From: Nocardia yamanashiensis NBRC 100130
GTDB lineage: Bacteria > Actinomycetota > Actinomycetes > Mycobacteriales > Mycobacteriaceae
Assembly (NCBI RefSeq): GCF_001613325.1
Contig: NZ_BDCD01000030.1
Span: 1 to 64,000 of the forward strand
DNA length: 64,000 nt
Direction: 5' to 3'
Shown here in pieces: positions 24,974 through 34,495 of the stretch. Positions within the stretch are counted from its first letter, which is position 1. Each line of letters starts with the position of its first letter. Below the pieces are notes generated by a model, which had not been told where the DNA came from, searched no databases, and saw only the letters and a program-made list of their open reading frames with translations. Position numbers and translations under genes: made by a program.

Positions 24974-25717
24974 TCACTCCAGGAGCAGATCGAGGTATTT
25001 CGCCGGGTTGTCGAGGAAGGTGCGAGTGACTCGGTAGTGCTCGGTGTCCTCGTATTCGACCAGCTCGCAGCCGTTTTCGCCGATCTGGTAGATCCAGGCA
25101 TCCGGATAGGCCATCAGGATGGGGGAGTGGGTGGCGATCAGGAACTGGGAACGCGCGTTCACCAGTTCGTGCAGGCGAGCGATCATGGCAAGCTGGCGGC
25201 TGGGGGACAGCGCTGCTTCGGGTTCGTCGAGCACATAGAAACCGTGCCCGCCGAACCGGTGCATCAACAGCGCGAAGAACGACTCCCCGTGTGATTGTTC
25301 GTGCAGCGAAACGCCGCCGTAGGAGTCGATCACCGGCGGTCCGGGCGCGGGTTCGCGGTCCAGGACCTCGATATTGGTGGCGACATTGAAGAAGCTCTCG
25401 GCGCGCAGGAAGAACCCGTCCCGCGGCCGGTGAATCGACTTCACCAGCCGCAGATGCTCGTTGAGTTGCGAATGCGAGCTGCGCGTTGCGAAGTTGAAGT
25501 TCTTCGTACCGCCTTCGGGGTTGAAGCCCCACGCGGTGGCGATGGCCTCCAGCAGCGTCGACTTCCCGCTGCCGTTCTCGCCGACGATGAAGGTCACCCG
25601 CGGATGCAACTCCAGCTCGGCGAGCCCCCGCACGGCCGGCAGCGAGAACGGATACTCATCGAAAGACGGCACGCCGCGCTGGTCCAGCACCGCCCGCCGG
25701 ACATAAGGCGCGCTCAC
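24974..25717 (-). CDS. COG3910-type ABC/AAA ATPase
   Basis: This protein of about 247 residues has a Walker A (GENGSGKST), a Q-loop region with NFNFATRSSHSQ, Walker B (FYVLDEPEAALS) and an H-loop (LIATHSPILMAY). This is the layout of stand-alone SMC/RecF-like ATPases such as the predicted ATPase family COG3910; it has no membrane partner gene. The GTG at 25717 follows AAGGA; an ATG at 25777 is an alternative. It lies between the MmpL operon (convergent) and a methyltransferase gene. Function unknown. Confidence 0.8.
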   Translation of the reverse strand: MSAPYVRRAVLDQRGVPSFDEYPFSLPAVRGLAELELHPRVTFIVGENGSGKSTLLEAIATAWGFNPEGGTKNFNFATRSSHSQLNEHLRLVKSIHRPRDGFFLRAESFFNVATNIEVLDREPAPGPPVIDSYGGVSLHEQSHGESFFALLMHRFGGHGFYVLDEPEAALSPSRQLAMIARLHELVNARSQFLIATHSPILMAYPDAWIYQIGENGCELVEYEDTEHYRVTRTFLDNPAKYLDLLLE

Positions 25718-25868
25718 CGGCGCGCGTCCTTGCTCACCGGATACGCGAAGTCCATCGCGCCAGTCTGCCCGGACCACCTGAGAGCAGGCTGCGCGGCATA
25801 TGAGAGAACCGGCTGCACCGTGCCAGGCCCCCGGCTCGAACGTCCTCCCGCATCGCAGGGCTGCAACG

Positions 25869-26642
25869 CTACTTCTGTGCGCCCACGTAGGTGACCATGC
25901 CGATATGCCGAGTCGTGGTGATGGTCAGCCCATTTCGGGTCAGCGCCGCCGCAAGCTGTGCACGACCGACGAAAGTGACACCCGAGACCGCCCGCACGAC
26001 ATTCGAGCTGCGCACGACCATGCCCAGCGGCCCCGGCCCCGCCGTCGGCGCCATGATCGCGATATGCCCGCCGGGCCGCACCACGCGGGCGAGTTCGCTC
26101 ACCGCGCGCAGCGGATCGGGCATCAGGAACAGGGCGAGGAAGCAGCTCGCGGAGTCGAAAGTACCGTCAGCGAAAGGCAATTCGAGCGCGTCACCGCGCA
26201 GATAAGCCACATTCGGACTGCGTGAACCTGCCACGGCCTGCGCCAGCATGGTGGGCGACAGGTCCAAACCCACCGCCAGCCCGTCGGAGCCGACCACCTC
26301 TGCGAACCAGTCGGTGAAATTGCCGGGGCCGCAAGCGACATCGAGTACTTTGTCGCCGACTCTGAGATCCAGCAGATCGCGAGCGAGAGCGCGTTCGGAA
26401 GCCACCGACCGCCCCAGCATCAGCCGCGTGCCCAGGGCCCGCCACGGCCGATAGATCAGCGGATAGAACGTCGATTGCATGACGCTCTGGCCGATTCCGG
26501 ACGCCCGATTCTCGGTGCCCAGCAGATTCACATAGCCGGCCGAGATATCGAAGTCGCCGGTGATGTGCGCGCGATCGCGATCGATCAGCTTCGTCAGCTT
26601 CTGGACGGCGTGCGCCGGTTGACGGTGTGTGGTGTGCGGCAT
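25869..26642 (-). CDS. Class I SAM-dependent methyltransferase
   Basis: This 257-residue protein has the SAM-binding motif I VLDVACGPGNFTDWF, a motif II-like VGLDLSPTMLAQA, and FADGTFDSASCFLALFLMPDP, as in UbiE/COQ5-like methyltransferases. The ATG at 26642 is fixed by AAGGAGG 6 nt upstream. Its promoter region holds TCTGAGACGATATACAGTGTCGAG on the minus strand, only loosely like the operator motif near the TetR gene. Substrate unknown. Confidence 0.85.
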   Translation of the reverse strand: MPHTTHRQPAHAVQKLTKLIDRDRAHITGDFDISAGYVNLLGTENRASGIGQSVMQSTFYPLIYRPWRALGTRLMLGRSVASERALARDLLDLRVGDKVLDVACGPGNFTDWFAEVVGSDGLAVGLDLSPTMLAQAVAGSRSPNVAYLRGDALELPFADGTFDSASCFLALFLMPDPLRAVSELARVVRPGGHIAIMAPTAGPGPLGMVVRSSNVVRAVSGVTFVGRAQLAAALTRNGLTITTTRHIGMVTYVGAQK

Positions 26643-26734
26643 GAGACCTCCTTGTCCCCTCGACACTGTATATCGTCTCAGACAGCTCTGCGCGCTGGTG
26701 TCTGCGACGTGCGGTGTCCCCGGGTTACCACTCT

Positions 26735-27880
26735 TCAGTCGTGGCTGGTTGCGCGGCGGTATTGGATTGCCCACCAGATCTGGAGGGCGGTGCCGGCCGA
26801 GCGGAGATTGGTGGCGGTGAGTTCTTCGAAGCGGGACAGGCGGTAGCGGACGGTGTTGGGGTGGACGACGAGGCGGTCGGCGGTGGTGTCTACGCGCATG
26901 CCGGTGTCGAGGAAGCAGGCGGTGGTGGCGATGAGGGTTTGGGCGGTTTCGGTGTGGCCCAGGGGGTCGAGGTAGCGGCGGGCCAGTTCGGCGCCCAGGT
27001 CGGTGTCGGCGGCGATGGCGGGGAGGAGGCCGACGTGGTCGAGGTCCAGGGGGCCGGGGAGGTCGAAGAGTTGGGCGGTGGTGAGGATGCGGGTGGCGAG
27101 GCGGAAGGAGCGGTCGAGGTCGGCGAGGCGGGTTGGTGGGCCGTAGGCGATGGGGGTGGGGGTTTCGGTGCGTCTGGTGATTTCCACAAAGCCTGCGAGG
27201 TCGCCGTCGATGGTGGTGGTGAAGGGGCGGGACGGCTGTACCGATCGCTTTTTGCGTTGTGACACAACAGGTGTCGGTTCATCGGCCGGGATTCGGGCGC
27301 GGTAGGCGCAATACTCGCCTTCGGGGTCGAGTTCGAATTGCTGGGCTCGAACCTGGAGATCGGCGGGACTGAGCGTGCCGAGCAGCAGCGCGCGGGTGAA
27401 GTCCGCACGGAACTGTTCGTCATTGCGTGCCAGGGCGATTTCCACGTCGCGGTGCCCGGCGCTGTAGGCGATGGTGGCTTGGTCGACGAGGTCGAGCAGG
27501 TCGGTGGTCATGTCGAGCAGGAGCCGGTCGGCGGTCTTGGCGGCGCGGGCCGCCGCGGTGAGTTCGGCGAGTATCTCGCGTATGGCGATGCGCCAGCCGT
27601 TCTGGATTTCGGCGAGTGAAATGCCCTGGTGTGCTCTGGTTTCCCCGAAATCCCGGATGGCGGCGAGGTCGTCGGGAGTGAGGGGGTGCGCGTCGAGCAG
27701 GGCGTGGGCGAGGCGAGTCAGGATCGTCTCGGTGCTGCGCGCGATGGTGACGGCGGACAGCTCGGCATAGCCGGGCATCTCGGCGCGGGCGCGGGCGACG
27801 ACCCGGGCGGTCACCTCGGGGAGCCGGTCCAGTACCCGGCCGATCATCCGCTGTTTCGCGGTGGGGCGGTGCGCGCTCAT
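26735..27880 (-). CDS. PucR/CdaR-family transcriptional regulator
   Basis: This 381-residue regulator has a helical N-terminal sensing region (about 1-170), a GGDEF-like middle region and the C-terminal PucR helix-turn-helix (MRVDTTADRLVVHPNTVRYRLSRFEEL). The ATG at 27880 (MSAHRP) is chosen; no good ribosome site is visible and an upstream ATG at 27922 is possible. It is divergent from the acyl-CoA ligase gene at 28022, with 141 bp between, and may regulate it. Confidence 0.85.
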   Translation of the reverse strand: MSAHRPTAKQRMIGRVLDRLPEVTARVVARARAEMPGYAELSAVTIARSTETILTRLAHALLDAHPLTPDDLAAIRDFGETRAHQGISLAEIQNGWRIAIREILAELTAAARAAKTADRLLLDMTTDLLDLVDQATIAYSAGHRDVEIALARNDEQFRADFTRALLLGTLSPADLQVRAQQFELDPEGEYCAYRARIPADEPTPVVSQRKKRSVQPSRPFTTTIDGDLAGFVEITRRTETPTPIAYGPPTRLADLDRSFRLATRILTTAQLFDLPGPLDLDHVGLLPAIAADTDLGAELARRYLDPLGHTETAQTLIATTACFLDTGMRVDTTADRLVVHPNTVRYRLSRFEELTATNLRSAGTALQIWWAIQYRRATSHD

Positions 27881-28021
27881 GGTGTGCCGACAGTACGTGC
27901 GGGGGATTGGAGAAATCAACAAGATCCGGCGGGGGAGTTCGACGCTGTTTCCATGGCGCAGGTCACACCGGCCCGCGAATACTCATGACACCGACCACCG
28001 TTGTTCGACGAAGGATTCTCG

Positions 28022-29566
28022 ATGTACCTGACGCAGGGGTTGCACCGCGCCGCCCAGCAGAACCCCGACGGCGTGATGACCATCTGCGGCGAACGCAGCC
28101 GCACCAACCGGGAAGTGTTCGACCGGGTGAGCCGGTTGGCCGGCGCGCTGCGCGGGCTCGGCGTGGGCGCGGGGGATCGGGTGGCGATGCTGTCGCTGAA
28201 CTCCGACCGCTTCCACGAATACCTCCTCGCGGTGCCGTGGGCCGATGCGGTGCTCAACCCGGTCAACATTCGCTGGAGCGCGCCCGAAATCGCCTACAGT
28301 CTGGCCGATTCCGACAGCCGCGTGCTCCTGGTGGATGATGTGTTCGCGGCCGTGGTGCCCGCGCTGCGCGAGCACTTCCCGGGACTGGCCACGGTGATCC
28401 ACTGCGGCGACGGCCCGACGCCCGAAGGCATGGAGTCCTACGAGGCGCTGATCGCGGCAGCCGACCCGGTCGAAGATGCCCGGCGCGGCGGCGATTCGCT
28501 CGCGGGAATCTTCTACACCGGCGGTACCACCGGATTCCCCAAGGGCGTCATGCTCAGCCACGCCAACCTGGCGACCTCGGCGCTCGGCGGTGTCGCGACC
28601 GGATACCTGATGGCGCCGGGCGCGGTGTTCCTGCACGCCGCCCCCATGTTCCATCTGGCGGATCTGGCCGGTTGGCTGGGCGTGCTCATGATGGGCGGCA
28701 CGCACGTGATGATCCCCGCCTTCGACCCGGTCGCGACCCTGAATGCGATTGAGCAGCACCGGGTTTCCTCCAGCGTGCTGGTGCCGGTGATGATCCAGCT
28801 GCTGGTCGATCATCCGCGCGCCGGCGAATTCGACCTGTCCAGCCTCGAACACGTCATGTACGGCGCGTCACCGATCGCCGAGGCGGTGCTGCAGCGCGCC
28901 ATGCGCTTGTTCCCGCACGCCGGGTTCGTGCAGGCGTACGGCCAGACCGAGGCCGCGCCGATCATCACTCTGCTCGGCCCGGGCGACCATCGCGAGGGAC
29001 GCCTGCGTGCGGCCGGAAAAGCAGCGCCGCACAGCGAGATCCGAATCCTCGACCCGGACGGCCACACCGTGCCGAACGGTACGGTCGGCGAGGTCGTGAC
29101 ACGCGGCGGCCACGTGATGCTCGGCTACTGGAACAAGCCCGAGGAGACCGCCGCGACACTGCGCGCGGGCTGGCTGCACACCGGGGACGGCGGCTTCCTC
29201 GACGACGAGGGCTACCTGTACATCGTGGACCGGCTCAAGGACATGATCGTGTCCGGCGGTGAGAACGTCTACTCCGCCGAAGTGGAGAACGCCCTGGCCG
29301 CCCATCCGGCGATCGCCGCCGTCGCGGTCATCGGCGTGCCCGACGCGGAATGGGGCGAACGGGTGCACGCGGTCGTCACCTGCGTCCCCGGGCAGACTGT
29401 GACCCTGGACGAGGCGCGCGAGCACACCAGACAGCTCATCGCCGCCTACAAAGCGCCCCGCAGTCTCGAAATCCTCGACGCCATGCCCGTGTCGGGCGCC
29501 GGGAAGATCCTCAAACGCGAGCTGCGAGACAAGCATTGGGGTGCACACGCGCGCCTGGTCAATTGA
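28022..29566 (+). CDS. Acyl-CoA synthetase (AMP-forming, FadD-like)
   Basis: This 514-residue ANL-superfamily enzyme activates a carboxylic acid to its CoA thioester. It shows FYTGGTTGFPKGVMLSH (A3), the substrate-side YGQTEAAPI, GWLHTGDGG, the hinge DRLKDMIVSGGENVYSAEVE and the catalytic lysine in GAGKILKREL. Unlike the FAAL upstream it lacks the FAAL insertion and looks like a conventional fatty or aromatic acyl-CoA ligase. GAAGGA precedes the ATG at 28022. It is divergent from the PucR gene. Confidence 0.9.
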   Translation: MYLTQGLHRAAQQNPDGVMTICGERSRTNREVFDRVSRLAGALRGLGVGAGDRVAMLSLNSDRFHEYLLAVPWADAVLNPVNIRWSAPEIAYSLADSDSRVLLVDDVFAAVVPALREHFPGLATVIHCGDGPTPEGMESYEALIAAADPVEDARRGGDSLAGIFYTGGTTGFPKGVMLSHANLATSALGGVATGYLMAPGAVFLHAAPMFHLADLAGWLGVLMMGGTHVMIPAFDPVATLNAIEQHRVSSSVLVPVMIQLLVDHPRAGEFDLSSLEHVMYGASPIAEAVLQRAMRLFPHAGFVQAYGQTEAAPIITLLGPGDHREGRLRAAGKAAPHSEIRILDPDGHTVPNGTVGEVVTRGGHVMLGYWNKPEETAATLRAGWLHTGDGGFLDDEGYLYIVDRLKDMIVSGGENVYSAEVENALAAHPAIAAVAVIGVPDAEWGERVHAVVTCVPGQTVTLDEAREHTRQLIAAYKAPRSLEILDAMPVSGAGKILKRELRDKHWGAHARLVN

Positions 29567-29616
29567 CCTCGGCCACCAGGTTCGGGGGGATCGGGACGGT
29601 GTGATCTGCTGAGGGA

Positions 29617-30186
29617 ATGGATGCTGGTTCGCCGTCCCGGCCCTCACCTGCGGATCTGGCCGCGGCGCAGGACAAGACCATTCCCGATGTGATCGGTCCC
29701 GGCCTGCGCGTGCTGTTCTGCGGCATCAACCCGGGCCTGTGGTCCGGGGCCACCGGACAGCATTTCGCGCGTCCGGGCAACCGGTTCTGGCCCGCCCTGC
29801 ACAGATCCGGCTTCACGCCCCGCCAACTGCGCCCCGACGAACAGCGGGAGATGCTCGAGCTGGGCCTGGGCATCACCAATGTGGCCGCACGCACGACCGC
29901 CAAAGCCGATCAGCTGACCGCGGAGGAACTGCGCACCGGAGGACGCGCCCTGGTCGAACGCGTCGAGCAATACCAGCCCCGGGTGCTGGCCGTACTCGGA
30001 ATCGGCGCCTACCGCACGGCCTTCGGTCGCCCGCGCACCACGATCGGCCCCCAGCCCGAGCGGATCGGCGACACCGCGATCTGGGTGCTGCCCAACCCCA
30101 GCGGGCTCAACGCCCACTACACCCTCGATGCCCTCGCCTCGGAATTCCGCGTCCTGCGCGAGGCGCTCGAGGCGGGTTCGATCTGA
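29617..30186 (+). CDS. mug: G/U mismatch-specific DNA glycosylase (Mug/TDG family)
   Basis: This 189-residue uracil-DNA-glycosylase-fold protein removes uracil or thymine paired with G. Key motifs are LFCGINPGLWSGATGQHFA (active-site loop with the family's catalytic GINPG), PGNRFWPALHRSGFT, GITNVAARTT and the DNA-inserting NPSGLNAHY. The ATG at 29617 follows GAGGGA. It stands alone in a base-excision repair role. Confidence 0.9.
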   Translation: MDAGSPSRPSPADLAAAQDKTIPDVIGPGLRVLFCGINPGLWSGATGQHFARPGNRFWPALHRSGFTPRQLRPDEQREMLELGLGITNVAARTTAKADQLTAEELRTGGRALVERVEQYQPRVLAVLGIGAYRTAFGRPRTTIGPQPERIGDTAIWVLPNPSGLNAHYTLDALASEFRVLREALEAGSI

Positions 30187-30299
30187 TCCCGGCTCGATCC
30201 CGCCCGTACGGCCGACCCGCCGCTACCGGATCGCAGCGCCCCGCAGCGGTAACGTCTGACAGGTACCCGAGCGTTGACATGGCTCGTAAGGAGCGGGCA

Positions 30300-30905
30300 G
30301 TGCGAAAACTGTTGTGGGCGTTGGAACTGATCCTCGCGATCCTCGGCGTCATCTGGCTGACGCTGTTCCTGCGCGACGAGCCGGTGACCGCGCCGCTGCT
30401 CGCCTGGAACATCGTCGCGGTCGGCTACATGGCCGCGGGCTGGACGGTCCTGCGCCGCGAACTGCCCTCACAGCCCGTGGACGATATCGCCGAACTGAGC
30501 AGTCCCCGCTGGTACACCCAGTTCTTCGCGGTCCTGGTCAGCTGTTTCGGACTGGCCGGCGGACTCATCGTCGGCACCGTCCGCGACGACGTACACGCCG
30601 ACGGTCTCCTGCAAGGCTTGGCCGCAGCGACGATCGTGCTGTCGTGGTTCCTGCTGCACTCCGCGTTCGCCCAGATCTACGCGCGCGAGAACACCGCCGA
30701 AGGCGGCCTGGACTTCCCGAACTGTCCGCTGCCCCAGTTCACCGAGTTCTTCTACTTCGCGATCACCATCGGCACCTCGTTCGCCGTCTCCGACGTCACC
30801 GTCACCACCCGCTCCATGCGCCGGCGAGTCATGGTGCACAGCATCGTCAGCTTCTTCTTCAACGCCGCACTGATCGCGATCGCCATCGACTGGATCAAGA
30901 GCTGA
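30300..30905 (+). CDS. DUF1345 membrane protein
   Basis: This 201-residue protein has five or so hydrophobic segments and the DUF1345 signature FTEFFYFAITIGTSFAVSDVTVTTRSMRRRVMVHS. The GTG at 30300 follows TAAGGAG by 6 nt, better than the ATG three turns upstream. The family is found in many bacteria with unknown function. It ends 45 bp before the end of the convergent STAS-HATPase gene. Confidence 0.85.
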   Translation: MRKLLWALELILAILGVIWLTLFLRDEPVTAPLLAWNIVAVGYMAAGWTVLRRELPSQPVDDIAELSSPRWYTQFFAVLVSCFGLAGGLIVGTVRDDVHADGLLQGLAAATIVLSWFLLHSAFAQIYARENTAEGGLDFPNCPLPQFTEFFYFAITIGTSFAVSDVTVTTRSMRRRVMVHSIVSFFFNAALIAIAIDWIKS

Positions 30906-30949
30906 TTCGTCGCCCGGCGCAGGACGCCCGCTCGGTGTGATCGCGTGTG

Positions 30950-31741
30950 CTATTGCCGCTGGCGGGTGTGGGTGGGCAGGACCGCCCACACGACCTTGCC
31001 CGTGGGTCGGCGGGGTGAGCAGCCCCACCGGCGCGCCAGCCGGCTCACCGTGTGCAGGCCCAAATGCCTTGGAATGGCATGCACCCCGGGCCTGCGGGTG
31101 CCGTCGGCGGCGGGTTCGCGCAGTACCGCCTCGCGCGGGTCCTCATCTTCCACGGCAATGGCGAACAACCCGTTGTACAGCTCCAGCCGCACGATCAGAT
31201 CGGCATCGCCGCGACTGTGCAGGCAGGCGTTCTCGACGAATTCGGTGACGATCAAATGAGCATCGACCTGCACCTCCGGCGTGCCCCAGCGCTCACAGAT
31301 CTCGGTGACGAACCGGCGGGAGTCCTGCCCGGCGCTGGGCCGGCGGGCGACGGTGAGGTGGGTGCGGCGTCGCCGCGGGTCATCCACGGCGGCGATGGCG
31401 TCGGGCACGCCGGAGTACACGGCTATGAACCGGCTGATCGCGCTGGCGTGCAAGCATTCTCGCACCCGGGTGGACTCCGACGCGATCATGATCGGGACGG
31501 CCGGCCAGTCCTCAACCCTCATCCAGGCGCGGCTGAACGCGATCAACAGGGTCTCGGAGGCAATGTGCAAATCGTCGATGACGACGATGACCGCGCGGGG
31601 ACCTTCGACGGTGAATTTCACCAGATCATCGGTGAAGCGCCGGTAGCTGCTGGTGTCGAGGCGGCCGTGCGCGGTGACGACCGCGCACCCGTCGTTGTCG
31701 GCGTGGCTCCATCGGACCTCGGTGTCCACGGATTCACTCAT
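30950..31741 (-). CDS. Fused STAS-like and HATPase (anti-sigma-type) regulator
   Basis: This 263-residue protein couples an N-terminal STAS-like domain (about 10-125, with VVTAHGRLDTSSYRRF) to a C-terminal GHKL ATPase (about 135-260, N-box EFVENACLHSRG, then a VAVEDEDP motif and HLGLHTVSRLARRWG). Separate proteins usually hold these as anti-sigma antagonist and anti-sigma kinase, as in the RsbV/RsbW system. A paralogue with the same layout is at 36886-37644. The ATG at 31741 has a GGGGAA site. It may act on the SigF-like sigma factor whose promoters lie at 34-52 kb; this is inference. Confidence 0.8.
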   Translation of the reverse strand: MSESVDTEVRWSHADNDGCAVVTAHGRLDTSSYRRFTDDLVKFTVEGPRAVIVVIDDLHIASETLLIAFSRAWMRVEDWPAVPIMIASESTRVRECLHASAISRFIAVYSGVPDAIAAVDDPRRRRTHLTVARRPSAGQDSRRFVTEICERWGTPEVQVDAHLIVTEFVENACLHSRGDADLIVRLELYNGLFAIAVEDEDPREAVLREPAADGTRRPGVHAIPRHLGLHTVSRLARRWGCSPRRPTGKVVWAVLPTHTRQRQ

Positions 31742-32027
31742 TTCCCCGCAGCGCTCCTTTCGCCTGGGATAGCCGCGGCAACCGTTTGCCAGGTCTGCGC
31801 AGCGCGGGTCGATCAACAATTCGCGAAGCCGGCCTCCAGCCTACTCGCGACGCGCACCCGGCCGAATCCGAAACACCCGCCATAAATCGGTTCCGACATG
31901 GGTATCGACGGAATTCGTAATCCAAATCAATTGCAGCGCTTCGTTTTCGATCGGCAACTCCGGGTAGTGCGAGGGACGGTGCATCGTTGCGCCGACCAAT
32001 CGAACCCTGACGAAGGACGAGATACCC

Positions 32028-32990
32028 ATGAGCACACGCGACACCACAACCCTGCTGACGCAGCTGCGGGCGGTCCGCGATCTGACCAATACCGAGATTC
32101 AGATCGCCGAGACCCGGATCGCCCAGGCGCGGACGGAGGCGGTGCGCCGCGAGCTGTCCGAGAACGCCGAGAACGGCCGCGCCCGCGTCGAGGCCATCGA
32201 ATCCGCCATTCGCGAGCTGGGCGGCGTGCCGGCGGTGGTCGGCCCGTTCCTGGGCCGCGTCCTGGCTATGTTCAAGGCGCTGGGCGAACAGACCAGGCCT
32301 TTCGAGGAAGCGCTGCTGGGCGACCTGTCGCTCGAGCATCAGCTGCTCGACCGGTCCCGCTATATCAAGGCCCTCGCCGAGGACGCGAAGCTCTCCAGCG
32401 TCGTCACCTTGGCCGACGGACTGATCAAGGCGCACACCGCGACGGTGAACTGGCTGACCACGGTGCTGGCCGAAGACGCCCTGGGCGGCCCGGCGGCCTT
32501 GCGCCGTACCCCGCTGCAGGTCGCGACCGGAACGGCCATGAAGGTGGCCAATATTCCGGCCTCCTTGTCCGCACGCGGCATCGATCGGGTGCTCGACACC
32601 TTCCGGTCCGCGCCGCCGGCGTTGGAAGACCTGCTGGCGCGCGGCGCGCACGCCAGGGAGGTCGCGGCCAAGACCTTCAGCGCCTCCCGTGACGCCGCCC
32701 TGCAGACGGCCGAGCAGGTCGCCCGCCGGGAAGGAGCCGCCGGTACCGCCGATGCGCTGCGCTCGGTGCGCACCGCGACCGGGGTGCTCGAGCCCGGCGA
32801 ACTGCCGATCCGCGATTACGACGACCTCAACGTCTCCCAGACCGTCGCGGCCGTCAAGGAATTGGGTTCGCCCTCCGAATTGCGTGCGGTGCTCGCCTAC
32901 GAGGAGGCGCACAAGAACCGGCAGGGCGTCGTGTCGGCCACACAGACCCGTCTCGCCACGATCGCTCCGGAGCTGACCGGTCTGAACTGA
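32028..32990 (+). CDS. Ferritin-like helical protein with C-terminal conserved domain
   Basis: This 320-residue, almost wholly helical protein has an N-terminal ferritin-like bundle (about 1-170, with E/R-rich helices and SLEHQLLDRSRY). A flexible Ala-rich linker leads to a C-terminal segment (about 265-310) with DYDDLNVSQTVAAVKEL and VLAYEEAHKNR, also found at the end of actinobacterial lipid-inclusion-associated proteins. The metal-ligand set of true ferritins is not obvious. Function unknown; granule or stress association is possible. It converges on the SRPBCC gene over a strong hairpin. Confidence 0.65.
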   Translation: MSTRDTTTLLTQLRAVRDLTNTEIQIAETRIAQARTEAVRRELSENAENGRARVEAIESAIRELGGVPAVVGPFLGRVLAMFKALGEQTRPFEEALLGDLSLEHQLLDRSRYIKALAEDAKLSSVVTLADGLIKAHTATVNWLTTVLAEDALGGPAALRRTPLQVATGTAMKVANIPASLSARGIDRVLDTFRSAPPALEDLLARGAHAREVAAKTFSASRDAALQTAEQVARREGAAGTADALRSVRTATGVLEPGELPIRDYDDLNVSQTVAAVKELGSPSELRAVLAYEEAHKNRQGVVSATQTRLATIAPELTGLN

Positions 32991-33029
32991 CCTGCGGCGC
33001 AATGAGATCGACCGACGGACCCCGCCCGT

Positions 33030-33061
33030 CCGGGAACGCGGCCAGTCCGGCCCGTTCCCGG
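33030..33061. terminator. Bidirectional hairpin between convergent genes
   Basis: The arms 33030-33043 and 33049-33061 pair over 12-13 bp with one C-C mismatch and a 5-nt loop. The hairpin lies 40 bp after the ferritin-like gene and 87 bp before the end of the convergent SRPBCC gene. No T-run follows, as is common in high-GC actinobacteria. Confidence 0.55.
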
Positions 33062-33147
33062 CGGGCGTCGGCCCGGCCGGTCCGCTGTTTCGGACCGTCT
33101 GCCCGAGCCCGGACCACCGAAACGTGAACGGCGCGGCGAGAATTCGG

Positions 33148-33597
33148 TCAGCCAGACTGCTGACGACCGGTGATGATCGCGGCCAAGCGGCGCAACGATT
33201 CCCGGTTGCGCGGCAGGAGCATCGCATCCTGCAGCAACCCCGGCATCAGTGCGACCGGCCCGCGGTGCGCACGTTCGGCGATCCGTATCGTGGTGTGGCC
33301 CGCAGACTCCTCGTCCAGCGTCAACCAGATGCGAGCCGTGCCCGCGGGCCACACGGCGGCCTCCAATTCGATGCTGCGCGGCGGATCCACCGCGACCACC
33401 GTCGTCGAGTCCTCGACCGTCAACGGCCACAACCCCACGCTGTGATGGATGCGAGTGCCGACTCGCGGCCAGCCCTCGTCCACCCCGCGAATATGCGAGG
33501 CCCCCACCACCCATAACGCAAACAGCCAGCCGTCGGCTATCACCTCGAACGCCTGCTCGATCGGCACCGGTACCGTGATCTGCGGTTCAGCGACCAT
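33148..33597 (-). CDS. SRPBCC-family (polyketide cyclase/START-like) protein
   Basis: This 149-residue protein has a helix-grip fold: QITVPVPIEQAFEVIADGWLFALWVVGASHI, a central IHHSVGLWPLTVEDSTTV strand pair and a long C-terminal helix. Such proteins bind small hydrophobic ligands; actinobacteria have many with unknown ligand. The ATG at 33597 follows GAGAGGA. The 212 bp upstream of it, to 33809, holds nothing I can name. Confidence 0.8.
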   Translation of the reverse strand: MVAEPQITVPVPIEQAFEVIADGWLFALWVVGASHIRGVDEGWPRVGTRIHHSVGLWPLTVEDSTTVVAVDPPRSIELEAAVWPAGTARIWLTLDEESAGHTTIRIAERAHRGPVALMPGLLQDAMLLPRNRESLRRLAAIITGRQQSG

Positions 33598-33809
33598 CAC
33601 ATCGTCCTCTCGCCGACACGGCTGTTGCTGGCCGGTCTCGATTCGTTTGCTGGCGTAGTTCCCAGGGTGCCACGGGGCGGTCAGCGGTCCGCCTCGCAGC
33701 ACGGCGCCGCCCATACCGTCGGCTTACCCATTAGTTGTCGATCCACCGGCTATCCCGCGGCGGGGCGCGGGTGGGGTGGGTGGCCACCCTCGACCTCGGC
33801 TCGGTGGGG

Positions 33810-34439
33810 TCACGCGGTTTTCTCTGGCTCGACCGGAGGCAGGAGAAGGCCGGATTCCCATGCGCGATCGATCAGTTGGACGACATCGATGCGGGTCAGC
33901 TGGGTGAGTTGGGGATCGGTGAACACCGTATTCGTATGGTCGGCAACCTGAATCGACACCAGCCGCGCGATCGGCGCCACCAGTACGGCGGCGCGGCCGA
34001 GCAGATCGATGCCCCGCACACGCACCGCTACGTCGGCGGGGCGGACCGGATGCAGGCGCACCAGTAGGGCGCAGGGGTGGCTGAGAACCAGGTCCAACTC
34101 GGTGCGCAAGTCGACCCCGGCGACGAACCGCGCCTCGAGTTTGCCGAGCCCGGCGTCGATTCGCAGGAGCAGTGGGATCCGCAGTATCAGCCGGCAATGG
34201 TCGTTCGGATCGGGTTCGACCATGGCGTGATCGGTCCGCCCGGCCGCCCGCGCGGTCAGCAATCCGGCGGGCCCGAAGCCGATCGGACCGATGTCGAGCC
34301 GATCCCGCACCACAGCGGTCACGACGGCGCCGATGCGTTCCGGGCTGGCGGCCGCGCGCAGGATCTCGTCTGCGAATTCCAGGCGCGACAACGATTTCCG
34401 GGCCATCTCATTGCCGGTCGGTGTGCAGGTGTCGGCCAT
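33810..34439 (-). CDS. Conserved hypothetical protein, general-stress promoter
   Basis: This 209-residue protein is not recognised. The N-terminal third is helical (LEFADEILRAAASPERIGAVVTAVVRDRL) and the rest is beta-rich with repeated hydrophobic strands (LILRIPLLLRID, LDLVLSHPCALLVRLHPVRPADVAVRVRG), suggesting a ligand- or membrane-associated beta fold. The ATG at 34439 has AAAGGAC upstream. A GATT-N15-GGGTAC promoter lies 57 bp upstream, so it probably belongs to the SigF-like stress regulon. Confidence 0.65.
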   Translation of the reverse strand: MADTCTPTGNEMARKSLSRLEFADEILRAAASPERIGAVVTAVVRDRLDIGPIGFGPAGLLTARAAGRTDHAMVEPDPNDHCRLILRIPLLLRIDAGLGKLEARFVAGVDLRTELDLVLSHPCALLVRLHPVRPADVAVRVRGIDLLGRAAVLVAPIARLVSIQVADHTNTVFTDPQLTQLTRIDVVQLIDRAWESGLLLPPVEPEKTA

Positions 34440-34495
34440 GAGGCGGTGTCCTTTCGACTGACCCGAACACCGAGCAGGCATCGGATAGTCCTCGC

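Noticed and set aside
26660..26692. Possible third copy of the TetR-like operator upstream of the methyltransferase
   Set aside because: It shares GTCTGA and CAGTGTCGAG with the motif but has about 7 extra bases between them, and the gene is unrelated in position. Too weak to claim.
31881..31905. SigF-like promoter for the ferritin-like gene
   Set aside because: GGGTAT is present at 31900-31905, but the position 15 nt upstream reads CATA, and the site is 120 bp from the start.
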